This document shows positions 20,233 through 29,078 of a stretch of DNA of 64,000 bases, in pieces (within the stretch, counting starts at the first letter, position 1; the number at the start of each line of letters is the position of its first letter). The notes below the pieces were generated by a model that was not told the DNA's origin, made no database searches, and was given only the letters and a program-made list of their open reading frames with translations. This stretch comes from UBA4465 sp002292365. GTDB taxonomy: Bacteria > Bacteroidota > Bacteroidia > Cytophagales > Cyclobacteriaceae. The stretch spans positions 372,001-436,000 of the forward strand of contig CALSQY010000004.1 of the NCBI GenBank assembly GCA_943788615.1, in the 5' to 3' direction. Position numbers and translations under genes: made by a program.

Positions 20233-20799
20233 ATGTATGAGTCAGAAATCCAAGAAATAGTGAAATCATACTTCCCAAATCTAAAGGAAGAGTCTCTAGA
20301 TGCCTTTATAAAGCATGCTTCATATTTGAAATCTACCAAGGGTACAAAATTAATTTCTGAAGGAAAGAGACATCGTTATTTCTACTTAATCTTAAAAGGA
20401 GGTGTCAAATCTTACTATTCAAAAGAGTCAAGAGAAGTATGCATGTGGTTCGCATTCAAAAATGAAGTTGTTGGAACAATTACAACATACGAAGGCTTAC
20501 CCTCAAAAGAAACGATTGAATTATTAGAGGATTCAGAATTGATAAAATTCAATATCGAAAAAATAAAAGTGCTAACACTAACAGATTTATCCATTAGTCA
20601 CCTGATGAATAGTATTATCATAAAACATACCCTATTTCTTGAGGAAAGACTCTATCAATTGCAGTTCATGACCAGTAAAAACCGCTGTAAAGTACTTTAT
20701 GAATCTACTCCAGAAATATTTCAAAAAGTTTCCCTTACTGATGTCGCATCATATCTAGGTGTAACTAGAGAAACGTTGAGTAGAATAAGGTCTAAGTAA
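20233..20799 (+). CDS. Crp/Fnr-family transcriptional regulator
   Basis: 188 residues: an N-terminal cyclic-nucleotide-binding-like beta-barrel (about 1-115, YFYLILKGGVKSYYSKES) and a C-terminal winged helix (VSLTDVASYLGVTRETLSRIR) whose recognition helix ends the protein. The short form without an extended effector pocket is common in Bacteroidota, where these proteins often sit beside the gene they control. There are no cysteines in an FNR-like array, so an iron-sulphur cofactor is not suggested. It is divergent from guaA and runs in the same direction as the amine oxidase 81 bases downstream, a likely target. Effector unknown. Confidence 0.85.
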   Translation: MYESEIQEIVKSYFPNLKEESLDAFIKHASYLKSTKGTKLISEGKRHRYFYLILKGGVKSYYSKESREVCMWFAFKNEVVGTITTYEGLPSKETIELLEDSELIKFNIEKIKVLTLTDLSISHLMNSIIIKHTLFLEERLYQLQFMTSKNRCKVLYESTPEIFQKVSLTDVASYLGVTRETLSRIRSK

Positions 20800-20880
20800 T
20801 TGCTTTGTGATAAATGTCAAATGAGTTCAGAAAAGAATCAATTAATCTTGTGTCTTGATGATTAAAAAAAATCTTTATAG

Positions 20881-22128
20881 ATGAAAAGACTAATGAAAAT
20901 TAAATCTCTCCTTACATTATTATTCCTTGTTCTTCCATTTTCATTTATGGCTTGTAATAAAGATGAAAATCTAAATGCTTCTGGAAATACCGAAAACGAG
21001 CTTCAAGGAAAAATCGAAAATGAGTTTCAAGGAAATGTAATTATCATAGGTGCGGGAGCTTCCGGATTAGCTGCTGCCAAAAAATTGGAAGAGGAAGGAA
21101 TTAGCTATCAAATATTAGAAGCAACTGACAAACTTGGTGGTAGGATCCAAAAAAATGAAAATTTTGCAGATTTTCCTATCGATTTAGGTGCTGAATGGAT
21201 TCATGAAGATAAATCGATTTTGAACTATTTAATAAATCAACCAGGAAATGAACCAAACGTTGAAACTATTTCATATCAACCTATGAATGTTCAGCAGGTA
21301 GTTGATGATCTCATTGTGCAAATTCCAAATCAAGAAATGGTAGATTATTATGCAGGTTATATAAAAGAATATAAATTTAAGAGGACTACGTGGTATGATT
21401 TTATTAATGAGAATTTTGCTCAAAGTGTCGAGCAAAATATTATCTATAATGCTAGGATTACAACTATAAACTACACGGGAAGTCAAGTAGTATTAACCAC
21501 AGAAAATGGCACGGAATATCAAGCTGATAAAGTGATTTTAACTGTTTCTATAGGTGTACTTAGGTCCAACGTTATTTCTTTTAATCCTCCACTACCTGAG
21601 AAAAAAATCAGTGCACTACAAGACGTTGAATTTTTGCCTGGATTTAAGTTGTTTATGAAGTTTTCTGATAAATTCTATCCAGATGTTATTTCATTTGAAA
21701 CAAGAAGTGGAGAAAAAACCATTTATGATGCTGCTTATGGAAAGGAATCGCAAGATCATGTTTTAGGGTTATTGTCTACAGGTATTTCAGCTCAAGAATA
21801 TTATTTATTGGGCAATTCAGATGCAATTGTAGACTCTGTAATTCAAGAGTTAGATGGTTATTTTGACGGACTTGCCTCTCAAAATTATCTGGGATCTTAC
21901 ATATACGAAGATTGGGGTCAACACACATATACACAAGGAACTTGGACATCTGATTTTGAGAAATCATCTAAAAACTTAAATGACTCTCTTGATGACAAAG
22001 TATATTTCGCTGGAGAAACTTATAATGCTCACGGAATTGCACCCTTTCAAGAGTTTTATATAATACGCGGCTCTGTTCAAAGTGCTATACTATCGGGTTA
22101 TGAAGTTGTTGATCAAATATTGGAGTAG
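20881..22128 (+). CDS. Flavin amine oxidase-like lipoprotein
   Basis: 415 residues. A lipoprotein signal peptide (LLTLLFLVLPFSFMACNKDE) is followed by a low-complexity linker with a small duplication (ENELQGKIENEFQG), then an FAD-binding Rossmann motif NVIIIGAGASGLAAAKKLEE with the usual LEATDKLGGRIQ and the substrate-side DLGAEWIHE. Near the end GETYNAHG and RGSVQSAILSG are the second FAD-binding region of monoamine/polyamine oxidases. It should be a membrane-anchored oxidase producing peroxide from an amine, but the substrate is not known. It follows a Crp-type regulator. Exported lipoprotein flavin oxidases are uncommon because FAD must be loaded outside or before export. Confidence 0.85.
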   Translation: MKRLMKIKSLLTLLFLVLPFSFMACNKDENLNASGNTENELQGKIENEFQGNVIIIGAGASGLAAAKKLEEEGISYQILEATDKLGGRIQKNENFADFPIDLGAEWIHEDKSILNYLINQPGNEPNVETISYQPMNVQQVVDDLIVQIPNQEMVDYYAGYIKEYKFKRTTWYDFINENFAQSVEQNIIYNARITTINYTGSQVVLTTENGTEYQADKVILTVSIGVLRSNVISFNPPLPEKKISALQDVEFLPGFKLFMKFSDKFYPDVISFETRSGEKTIYDAAYGKESQDHVLGLLSTGISAQEYYLLGNSDAIVDSVIQELDGYFDGLASQNYLGSYIYEDWGQHTYTQGTWTSDFEKSSKNLNDSLDDKVYFAGETYNAHGIAPFQEFYIIRGSVQSAILSGYEVVDQILE

Positions 22129-22782
22129 ACATATATGCTACAGCAACTGGCTATAAAAATGGCTTGTTCTAATTGGCTCTATTTGCATCGCTTTGAGCCA
22201 TCAAAGATTATTTACAAGTAAAGTTTCTGAAGAAATGTTGGTAATTTTATTATCACATCTATGTAAATCCAAAACTGTTAAAGATAATTATGCCATCATG
22301 ATCCATAAATGAAATCCTGTGCCAAGGCTAGTTGTTTTATTTATTTTACCAATAAGTAAGTGCAGTAGATACTGTTAAAGAGAATATCATGATACAAAAA
22401 AGCTTTCGTGGAGGAGTAAAAAGTAGATAGAAAAAAACACCAAAGATTCTTTCAGTTCAATATACATATAATCACAACTCTAGGTTTGCCTATTTTTCAA
22501 GCATTAAACATTATTTAACTTGTATACAATGGCATGAGAAGCTCGAAAAAAGACTAAATAAAAGAGGAAAAATAATGAGGTTTTGACATTAAAATCGACT
22601 TAAACTAATCGTTCTAGCAATCTTCCATACGTGCTTTGAAAAGAGCAAAAAAGTCCCTATTATTGCGTAATAAGCAGATTACTTTCTAAATTGATTAAGA
22701 TATAAAATTCATTTATTTAACATTAATAAGTTGAGCTAAACTTCTAGCGCCACCCTTATCACTCATCTAAAAAGCTCAAAAA
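22129..22782. other. AT-rich intergenic region without a convincing gene
   Basis: About 650 bases. One plus-strand frame is open for about 50 codons without an ATG around 22160-22310, which could be a remnant but has no recognisable similarity. No tRNA, no clear hairpin terminator and no TAnnTTTG close to the downstream ATG at 22783 was found. Confidence 0.5.
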
Positions 22783-23439
22783 ATGCATAAGACAAAAAAA
22801 ATTGGATTGGTCTTCGATATGGATGGAGTCATTGTTGATAATCATATATTTCACTACAAATCTTGGCAAGTGTTGGCAAAAAATTATAACCTAAATCTAA
22901 ATGAAGAGGATTATCGGAATCATATGAATGGCAGAACGATCGGAGAAGTCGTCAGGTTTCTCCAAAAAGATGCTTCAGCCGAAGAAGTAAAAAAAATTGG
23001 AATAGAAAAAGAAGCCTTCTATCGTAATTTATACCAACCTTTCTTAACGCCTACTAAAGGATTGTGGGGCTTCCTAAGTAATGCACAAGAACACAAAATT
23101 CCTATGTGTATAGGCACCAGTGCTCCTGAAGAAAATGTCAGTTTTACCATTAACGGACTGGGCATCGGTCATTATTTTAAAACGATTCTTGATGATCGAT
23201 CGGTAACCAAGGGAAAGCCCCATCCAGATATATATAAAAAATGTGCCCAGTCTATTGGATTGCCTAATGAACAGTGTATTGTGTTTGAGGATGCCCTCGC
23301 AGGAATTGAGGCCGGAAAAGCGGCAGGATCAAAAGTAATAGCTTTGGCCACTTCGCATGAAAGAAAAGCAATAAATGCTGACCTGGTCATCAATGACTTT
23401 TCTGAGATCGATGTTCAGATGTTGTATGATTTATTTTAA
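22783..23439 (+). CDS. HAD-superfamily sugar-phosphate phosphatase/mutase
   Basis: 218 residues, HAD subfamily IA. The nucleophile motif is VFDMDGVIVDN (first Asp), motif II is CIGTSAPEEN, the lysine lies in SVTKGKPHPDIY and motif III is CIVFEDALAGIEAGKAAG. The cap domain after motif I and the GRTIGEVVRFL segment are like beta-phosphoglucomutase and fructose-1-phosphatase-type proteins. It is therefore a sugar-phosphate phosphatase or a beta-phosphoglucomutase. The stop directly touches the start of the DUF4159 gene. Confidence 0.85.
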   Translation: MHKTKKIGLVFDMDGVIVDNHIFHYKSWQVLAKNYNLNLNEEDYRNHMNGRTIGEVVRFLQKDASAEEVKKIGIEKEAFYRNLYQPFLTPTKGLWGFLSNAQEHKIPMCIGTSAPEENVSFTINGLGIGHYFKTILDDRSVTKGKPHPDIYKKCAQSIGLPNEQCIVFEDALAGIEAGKAAGSKVIALATSHERKAINADLVINDFSEIDVQMLYDLF

Positions 23440-24105
23440 ATGGAAAAAAGAACTATCTATGGAGTGATCTTCCTTGTCATTTTATCTGCTCGGCTTTCAC
23501 TTGCTCAAGAAATAAAAATTGCCCGGTTAAAATATGATGGTGGCGGTGATTGGTATGCAAACAGAACCGCACTCCCAAATTTGATCGCCTTCACGAATAA
23601 AAATATAAAAACGGATTTGTTCAAAAATGAAGATGAAGTGGATGCTGGTAGCCCTGATCTGTTTTTGTATCCCTATATTTACATGACGGGTCATGGGAAT
23701 GTCGATTTCAATGCTATCCAATCCAGCAATCTTAGGAAATATCTGACTTCCGGTGGCTTCCTTCACATTGATGATAATTATGGCTTAGACCCCTTCATTC
23801 GACTAGAAATTAAAAAAATATTTCCAAAGAACGAGTGGGTAGAATTGCCTTTTAATCACGAAATCTACCATCAATATTATGATTTTGATAGTGGTCTTCC
23901 TAAAATACACCAACATGATGGGCAGCCCCCACAAGGTTTTGGGATAATCCATGAAGGCAAACTAGTTGTTTTTTATACCTATGAATGTGATCTAGGCAAT
24001 GGTTGGGAAGATGCCTCCATACATAATGATCCTGCAGATGTAAGGTTAAAGGCACTGAAGATGGGCGCAAATATCCTTTCCTACGCTTTCAATGCGAATT
24101 TATAG
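23440..24105 (+). CDS. DUF4159 protein, secreted
   Basis: 221 residues with an N-terminal signal peptide (IFLVILSARLSLAQ). The core starts with RLKYDGGGDWYANRTALPNL and contains YPYIYMTGHGNVDF and SGGFLHIDDNYGLD, the pattern of DUF4159, a glutamine amidotransferase-like alpha/beta fold. These proteins are found alone or at the end of larger membrane proteins in Bacteroidota and other phyla. Function is not established. Start follows the previous stop without a gap, so it is cotranscribed with the HAD gene. Confidence 0.85.
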   Translation: MEKRTIYGVIFLVILSARLSLAQEIKIARLKYDGGGDWYANRTALPNLIAFTNKNIKTDLFKNEDEVDAGSPDLFLYPYIYMTGHGNVDFNAIQSSNLRKYLTSGGFLHIDDNYGLDPFIRLEIKKIFPKNEWVELPFNHEIYHQYYDFDSGLPKIHQHDGQPPQGFGIIHEGKLVVFYTYECDLGNGWEDASIHNDPADVRLKALKMGANILSYAFNANL

Positions 24106-24203
24106 TTCATCAGAATATTTCATTAAATAAAGGCTTTCGTAAATTTTTTATTTCAATTAGAGAATGCTCTATATATATCCTAGTCGAACTCCTATTCACT
24201 GAT

Positions 24204-24211
24204 TATATTTG
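24204..24211 (+). promoter_or_regulatory. Minus-7 element for mtaB, near-leaderless
   Basis: TATATTTG (TAnnTTTG) ends seven bases before the mtaB ATG at 24219, so the transcript should have almost no leader. Confidence 0.5.
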
Positions 24212-24218
24212 CACTCGA

Positions 24219-25541
24219 ATGAAAAAAGTTGCTTTCTATACGCTGGGCTGTAAGTTGAATTTTTCAGAGACATCAACCATCGCAAGATCCTTTGAAGCCA
24301 GGGGCTATCGCAAAGTACCCTTTGATCAAGATCCGGATATATACATCATCAATACCTGTTCTGTAACGGACAATGCAGATAAAAAATGTACTAAAATAGT
24401 TCGTGAAGCTAAAAAAATTGCACCTCAATCTTTTGTAGCCATCATAGGTTGCTATGCCCAACTGAAACCCAAAGAAATCAGTAATATCATAGGAGTTGAT
24501 GCGATTTTGGGTGCTGCTGAAAAATTTAGAATGTTTGATTATATCGAGGAATTCATCCCTCAATCCAAAACTCAAGTTTTTACTTCCGAAATCAAAACTG
24601 CTGATATCTTTAATGCATCTCATTCTTATGGGGATAGAACTCGAACATTCCTTAAAGTTCAAGACGGCTGCAATTACAAATGTGCCTTCTGCACCATTCC
24701 TTTAGCCAGAGGTAAAAGCCGAAGTGAATCTATCGAAAATATACTTGTCCAGGCCAACCAAATTGCTGCATCAGAAGTAAAAGAAATAGTCCTGACTGGA
24801 GTCAATATTGGGGATTTTGGCATTCAAGGAGGAAAGCGAAAAGAAAAATTCATCGATCTACTTAAAGCACTAGACAATGTTGAGGGGATTGATAGATTTA
24901 GAATCTCTTCGATAGAGCCCAACTTATTAACTGAGAAAATAATTGATTTTGTAGCACAATCGAAAAGGTTTGTTCCCCATTTTCATATTCCACTTCAATC
25001 AGGAAGTGACCTCATATTGCATAATATGAAAAGAAGATATGATACGCTTTTATATGCTGAACGTATTAAAAAAATCAAGGCCATTATGCCCGATTGCTGT
25101 ATAGGTATTGATGTAATCACAGGGTTCCCGGGTGAAACGAAAGCAGAATACTTAAAGACTTATGAGTTTCTACGTAAATTGGATGTTTCTTATCTTCATG
25201 TATTTACTTATTCTGAAAGAGAAAACACAAGAGCCTTTAACATTACAGATCCAGTACCCCAAAAAGAAAGACAGGATCGATCTCGTTTGCTTAGAATACT
25301 CTCTGAAAAGAAAAAGAGATATTTTTACGAAACCCAAAAAGATCAAATAAGAACGGTTTTATTTGAAGATCACATGGAAGATGGAGAGATGCAAGGCTAT
25401 ACAGAAAATTATGTCCGTGTTACAGCAAAATATGATCCGATGCTCACTAATGAACTGAAAAAAGTAAGGTTGTCCGAGTTGGATAAAAAAGGCAACTTTC
25501 AAGTCTTAGAAATAGAAGAATATTTGCCCATCCATAAATAG
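24219..25541 (+). CDS. mtaB: tRNA t6A37 methylthiotransferase
   Basis: 440 residues. It adds a methylthio group to N6-threonylcarbamoyladenosine at position 37 of tRNA. The N-terminal MTTase domain has the three cluster cysteines in TLGCKLN, INTCSVTDNAD and IIGCYAQ. The radical SAM domain has the CxxxCxxC motif in CNYKCAFCTIPLARG, and IPLQSGSD and GFPGETKAEY follow. The C-terminal TRAM-like tail is short. The CSVTDNADKKC pattern points to MtaB rather than MiaB or RimO. It begins a plus-strand run with the FAH-family, M23 and peroxiredoxin genes. Confidence 0.93.
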   Translation: MKKVAFYTLGCKLNFSETSTIARSFEARGYRKVPFDQDPDIYIINTCSVTDNADKKCTKIVREAKKIAPQSFVAIIGCYAQLKPKEISNIIGVDAILGAAEKFRMFDYIEEFIPQSKTQVFTSEIKTADIFNASHSYGDRTRTFLKVQDGCNYKCAFCTIPLARGKSRSESIENILVQANQIAASEVKEIVLTGVNIGDFGIQGGKRKEKFIDLLKALDNVEGIDRFRISSIEPNLLTEKIIDFVAQSKRFVPHFHIPLQSGSDLILHNMKRRYDTLLYAERIKKIKAIMPDCCIGIDVITGFPGETKAEYLKTYEFLRKLDVSYLHVFTYSERENTRAFNITDPVPQKERQDRSRLLRILSEKKKRYFYETQKDQIRTVLFEDHMEDGEMQGYTENYVRVTAKYDPMLTNELKKVRLSELDKKGNFQVLEIEEYLPIHK

Positions 25542-25546
25542 AAAGT

Positions 25547-26155
25547 ATGAAACTCATTTGCATAGGCCGCAATTATGTGAAGCATATCGAAGAACTGGGA
25601 AATGAAAAACCAGAAAGTCCGATAATTTTCTTAAAGCCAGACTCGGCGCTCATCAAAAAAAATGAGCCTTTTTACTATCCCAACTTTTCGACCGATATCC
25701 ACTACGAAGTTGAAGTTTTAGTTAAAATAAAAAAGGTTGGCAAATCTATTCCTGTCAACTTTGCACAAAAGTATTACGACGAAATTGGATTAGGCATTGA
25801 TTTAACCGCTAGAGATCTACAAAGTAAAGCCAAAGCTAAAGGCTTGCCATGGGATCTAGCTAAGGGATTCAATGGCTCAGCTCCCATTTCAAACTTTATC
25901 AATAAGCATCTTTATAACGTACAAGACCTCAACTTTTCATTGAAATTGAATGGCATTACCGTTCAATCATCGAATACTTCTCATATGCTCTGGTCTATTG
26001 ATGAAATGATTGCTTACGTATCACAATATATGACTTTAAAAAAGGGAGATATATTGTTTACTGGTACTCCTGAAGGCGTAGGTCCCATCAAAATTGGAGA
26101 TCAACTGGAAGGCTTTATTGAATCCCAAAATATGTTTCATTTTGAGATACGTTAG
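25547..26155 (+). CDS. Fumarylacetoacetate hydrolase-family protein
   Basis: 202 residues, the compact FAH fold. It starts with the usual KLICIGRNYVKHIEELG, has the metal ligands in HYEVEVLVKI and IGLGIDLTARD, and the catalytic-site segment LAKGFNGSAPIS and LFTGTPEGVGPI. Short members act as acylpyruvate hydrolases or oxaloacetate decarboxylases. The exact substrate is not shown. It lies five bases after mtaB and its end overlaps the possible start region of the M23 gene. Confidence 0.88.
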   Translation: MKLICIGRNYVKHIEELGNEKPESPIIFLKPDSALIKKNEPFYYPNFSTDIHYEVEVLVKIKKVGKSIPVNFAQKYYDEIGLGIDLTARDLQSKAKAKGLPWDLAKGFNGSAPISNFINKHLYNVQDLNFSLKLNGITVQSSNTSHMLWSIDEMIAYVSQYMTLKKGDILFTGTPEGVGPIKIGDQLEGFIESQNMFHFEIR

Positions 26156-27989
26156 TTTCTTCATAATTGGGCTATTTCCTTTTCTTATAAAGGCTCAAGT
26201 CACTCCAAAATATATCTTCCCCATCAATAGCGGATCGCAACAATACTTGGCGGGTACCATGGGAGAAATTCGACATAATCACTTTCATGCCGGCCTCGAC
26301 ATCAAAACAGAAGGTAAAATAGGTATTCCAGTGCTAGCCATTGCCAATGGTTATGTATCAAGGATTGGTGTCAGTGAAGGGGGCTACGGTCATGTACTCT
26401 ATCTAACCCACCTGGACGGGAAAATATCTGTTTATGCTCACCTTCAACGTTTTGAGGAGTATTTAGAGTATTATACTCTTAACCAACAATACCAAAAAGA
26501 AACTTATCCCATTCAATTGTTTCCTCAAAAAAACAAATTTTATTTCAATCAGGGAGATACCATAGGATACTCAGGAAATAGTGGGTCTTCCTCAGGACCC
26601 CATCTTCATTTTGAAATGAGAAATGCACGGCAAGAATTCCTCAATCCATTTGATGAGTTTTCGTTCAATGAAATTGAAGATAATATTCCACCTAGAATAA
26701 AATATATTGCTTTTAAATGCCTTGATATCGATGCTCGTGTCAATGGTGCTTATGGTACCTTATTGGCCCGAACTTCTAAAAAAAATGATCTCTTCAGCAT
26801 TCAAAAGCATATTCATCTCTCAGGAAATATAGGTATTGAAATATACCATTATGACAACATGAGCGGTGCTCCCAATCGAAATGGAATTCCAGAAATCATA
26901 CTTAAAATCGATCAAGATACCTTATTTCATCAACTAAAAAAATCGATGTCTTTTGATAAGCAACGAGAAATATTAGCCCATATTGACTACCCCTATGAGA
27001 CAGACAAAAGCATCACCCTCAATAGATTATATAAAGCGGATGGAAATAAGCTCGATTTTTATATAAAAACCAATCAAGGTTATTTTTTTGACAAGACCCC
27101 TCATGAATTGGAAATCATATTAAAGGACAATCATCAAAATATTTCTACCTTTCAAGTTCTACTAAATAAAGAAGAAACTTACGATAATTATTTTCCAGAT
27201 GTGAACACCTTTGAAATCGATGAAAATCAATTTCATTACGTAAGTAGTGATGCTGTATCCCAGGTCTTCATTGAAGACACATTGATTATCCTTAAACCCT
27301 ATTTATCAAACGGAAACCAATATTACTACTTGTGGGATCTGAGATCTGGGTTGCCCGACTCAATAACTTCTGGGAGCTTGGCACTTCAACCCCATTTTTT
27401 TGCTGATATTCCTTCAGGTATTGAATATTCATTTCATAACGAAGATTTCATTCTAGAAGTCAACAAAAAATCACTATTTGATACCCTTTACTTGCAGTTC
27501 ACTAAAGTTTATGATTCCCTACATGGGAAGATGTTTTATTCATTTAATGACCCGGTCGTTCCTTTGAGAAAAGAAGTCATTATTTCAATTGAGGATTCTG
27601 ATTCTATTAAAAATCAATACCAGGTATTTAAATTAAATAAAAATAATTGTTTAGACTATGTAGGCAGTAAGCGAAGCACTGCAGGCTATTTTACTTTTAA
27701 AACCAGAGAATTAGGGACCTTTACATTAGACAATGACACCATAAAACCTATTGTTCAACCTATTTCTTGGGATAGAATGAATCTAAAATTTATGATTAAA
27801 GATATCAAGTCAGGAATTAAGTCTTATCATGCAACTCTTAATGGTCATTTTTTGTTAATGCAATACGATGTTAAAAAAAATGAATTATCAGCACGTCCGA
27901 AAAATAGAGAAAAGCTTAATAAAGGCCTTTTCTTGTTAGAAGTTGAAGATCACTTTGGCAATAAAACTAAAATTAGTAAACCCTTATGA
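26142..27989 (+). CDS. M23-family metallopeptidase, secreted
   Basis: 615 residues from a TTG at 26142, which places the signal peptide (RYVSFFIIGLFPFLIKAQ) right at the N-terminus; the frame is open to 26094 but that adds an unlikely leader. The peptidase domain has the LytM zinc motifs HNHFHAGLDIK (H and D ligands), YAHLQRF and SSSGPHLHFEMRN. After about residue 185 there are some 400 residues of beta-rich sequence without recognised domains, ending in DHFGNKTKIS. It should cut peptide cross-links in peptidoglycan or be a degenerate scaffold; the ligands look intact. It overlaps the FAH gene by 14 bases and its stop overlaps the peroxiredoxin start (ATGA). Confidence 0.87.
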   Translation: MRYVSFFIIGLFPFLIKAQVTPKYIFPINSGSQQYLAGTMGEIRHNHFHAGLDIKTEGKIGIPVLAIANGYVSRIGVSEGGYGHVLYLTHLDGKISVYAHLQRFEEYLEYYTLNQQYQKETYPIQLFPQKNKFYFNQGDTIGYSGNSGSSSGPHLHFEMRNARQEFLNPFDEFSFNEIEDNIPPRIKYIAFKCLDIDARVNGAYGTLLARTSKKNDLFSIQKHIHLSGNIGIEIYHYDNMSGAPNRNGIPEIILKIDQDTLFHQLKKSMSFDKQREILAHIDYPYETDKSITLNRLYKADGNKLDFYIKTNQGYFFDKTPHELEIILKDNHQNISTFQVLLNKEETYDNYFPDVNTFEIDENQFHYVSSDAVSQVFIEDTLIILKPYLSNGNQYYYLWDLRSGLPDSITSGSLALQPHFFADIPSGIEYSFHNEDFILEVNKKSLFDTLYLQFTKVYDSLHGKMFYSFNDPVVPLRKEVIISIEDSDSIKNQYQVFKLNKNNCLDYVGSKRSTAGYFTFKTRELGTFTLDNDTIKPIVQPISWDRMNLKFMIKDIKSGIKSYHATLNGHFLLMQYDVKKNELSARPKNREKLNKGLFLLEVEDHFGNKTKISKPL

Positions 27990-28441
27990 TTACATTAAAA
28001 AAAGGCGATATCGCTCCAACATTTTCTGCCATCAACCAAGATGGTAAAACGTTCAATCTAAAACATTTTAAAGGAAAAAAAGTAGTGCTGTATTTTTATC
28101 CAAAAGACAATACGCCCGGATGCACCACTCAATCTTGTAATTTACGCGACAATTATACACTACTGCAAAAACAAGGCTATGAAATATTTGGTATCAGTCA
28201 AGATTCCGAAAAGTCACATCAAAAATTTATAAAAAAACAATCATTACCTTTCGACCTAATCAGTGATGCCGATCATAAAGTTCATCATCTCTATGGTACG
28301 TGGGATCTAAAGAAATATATGGGTAAAGAATATATGGGTACCATTAGAACCACTTTCGTTATTGATGAGGAAGGAATCATTTCTGATGTTATCGAAAAGG
28401 TTAAAACAGACAATCATACTGCACAAATTTTAGAGGAATAA
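27986..28441 (+). CDS. bcp: Thiol peroxidase PrxQ/Bcp
   Basis: 151 residues, atypical two-cysteine peroxiredoxin. Peroxidatic Cys46 in KDNTPGCTTQSCNLRDNY and resolving Cys51 are five residues apart in the same helix, the PrxQ-alpha arrangement. It reduces hydrogen peroxide and organic peroxides with thioredoxin as donor in the cytoplasm. The start overlaps the stop of the M23 gene by four bases. Confidence 0.95.
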   Translation: MITLKKGDIAPTFSAINQDGKTFNLKHFKGKKVVLYFYPKDNTPGCTTQSCNLRDNYTLLQKQGYEIFGISQDSEKSHQKFIKKQSLPFDLISDADHKVHHLYGTWDLKKYMGKEYMGTIRTTFVIDEEGIISDVIEKVKTDNHTAQILEE

Positions 28442-28574
28442 CTGACATTCCAGTTATCAATAGCTAGTTATAAGATAGCTTAGCTTCAAACCCACACCTT
28501 ATAATCTTAGCTTAGTTATTAACAAGTTTTGGATAGTCGTGTACTAGTCCACAGTAGTACTCATTGGTCCATTT
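28442..28574. other. Short AT-rich spacer after bcp
   Basis: Contains several near repeats of TAGCTTAG around 28465-28515 and no recognised terminator or gene. Confidence 0.4.
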
Positions 28575-28980
28575 TTAACTGATCATCCCAACATATTTCT
28601 GCCAAAATATTGGTTTTAAATGGTCCCCCTCAAAAGGTGTACGGCCTGAATCGACTTGTCCATGTAAGTTCTCCCATTCTATGGGCTGGTAAATAAAATC
28701 GCAAAAGGCATTCTTACCTACCCTCATTGTAAAAGGGTATATTTACATTTATTCGTGTAAAATCTATAGTTATAAATACTCCATCAATGGCGATGCTATT
28801 TCCTACATTTAAATATCCAAACCCAAAACCAATTCTTGAAATTAAGGAGAGAAATAAGCATCTAATTAGATTAAATCCTAGTAAGAATGTTTTATTCACT
28901 TGCTGAGCTGTTTTGAAATATGGTATATAGAATGTTTTTAAACGCATTTCATTGAGAGATAAATTGATTATATCAATCAA
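28575..28980 (-). pseudogene. Possible decayed or frameshifted small gene
   Basis: Two overlapping minus-strand frames seem to be one coding unit. The first (28980-28714, 88 codons) ends IAIDGVFITIDFTRINVNIP and FYNEGR-stop. The second (ATG at 28727 to stop at 28575, 50 codons) reads MRVGKNAFCDFIYQPIEWEN and LHGQVDSGRTPFEGDHLKPI, ending FWQKYVGMIS. The switch falls in GAGGGTAGGTAAG. The amino-acid composition of the second frame (W, H, G, D, P rich) is much less AT-driven than chance frames here, which suggests true coding. No family is recognised. Confidence 0.35.
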
Positions 28981-29078
28981 ATAATATAAAAATGAACATT
29001 TTTAACTGCAATAATTGTTAGATTAGTCTCAATATTTTTTTAAATCAATCATAAACATTAGTCACCGAATGAGCCTTA

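Noticed and set aside
22160..22310. Open plus-strand frame of about 50 codons
   Set aside because: No start codon, no recognisable similarity and AT-driven composition; could be chance.
26094..26141. Longer start of the M23 peptidase at TTG 26094
   Set aside because: It would overlap the FAH gene by 62 bases and move the signal peptide away from the N-terminus.
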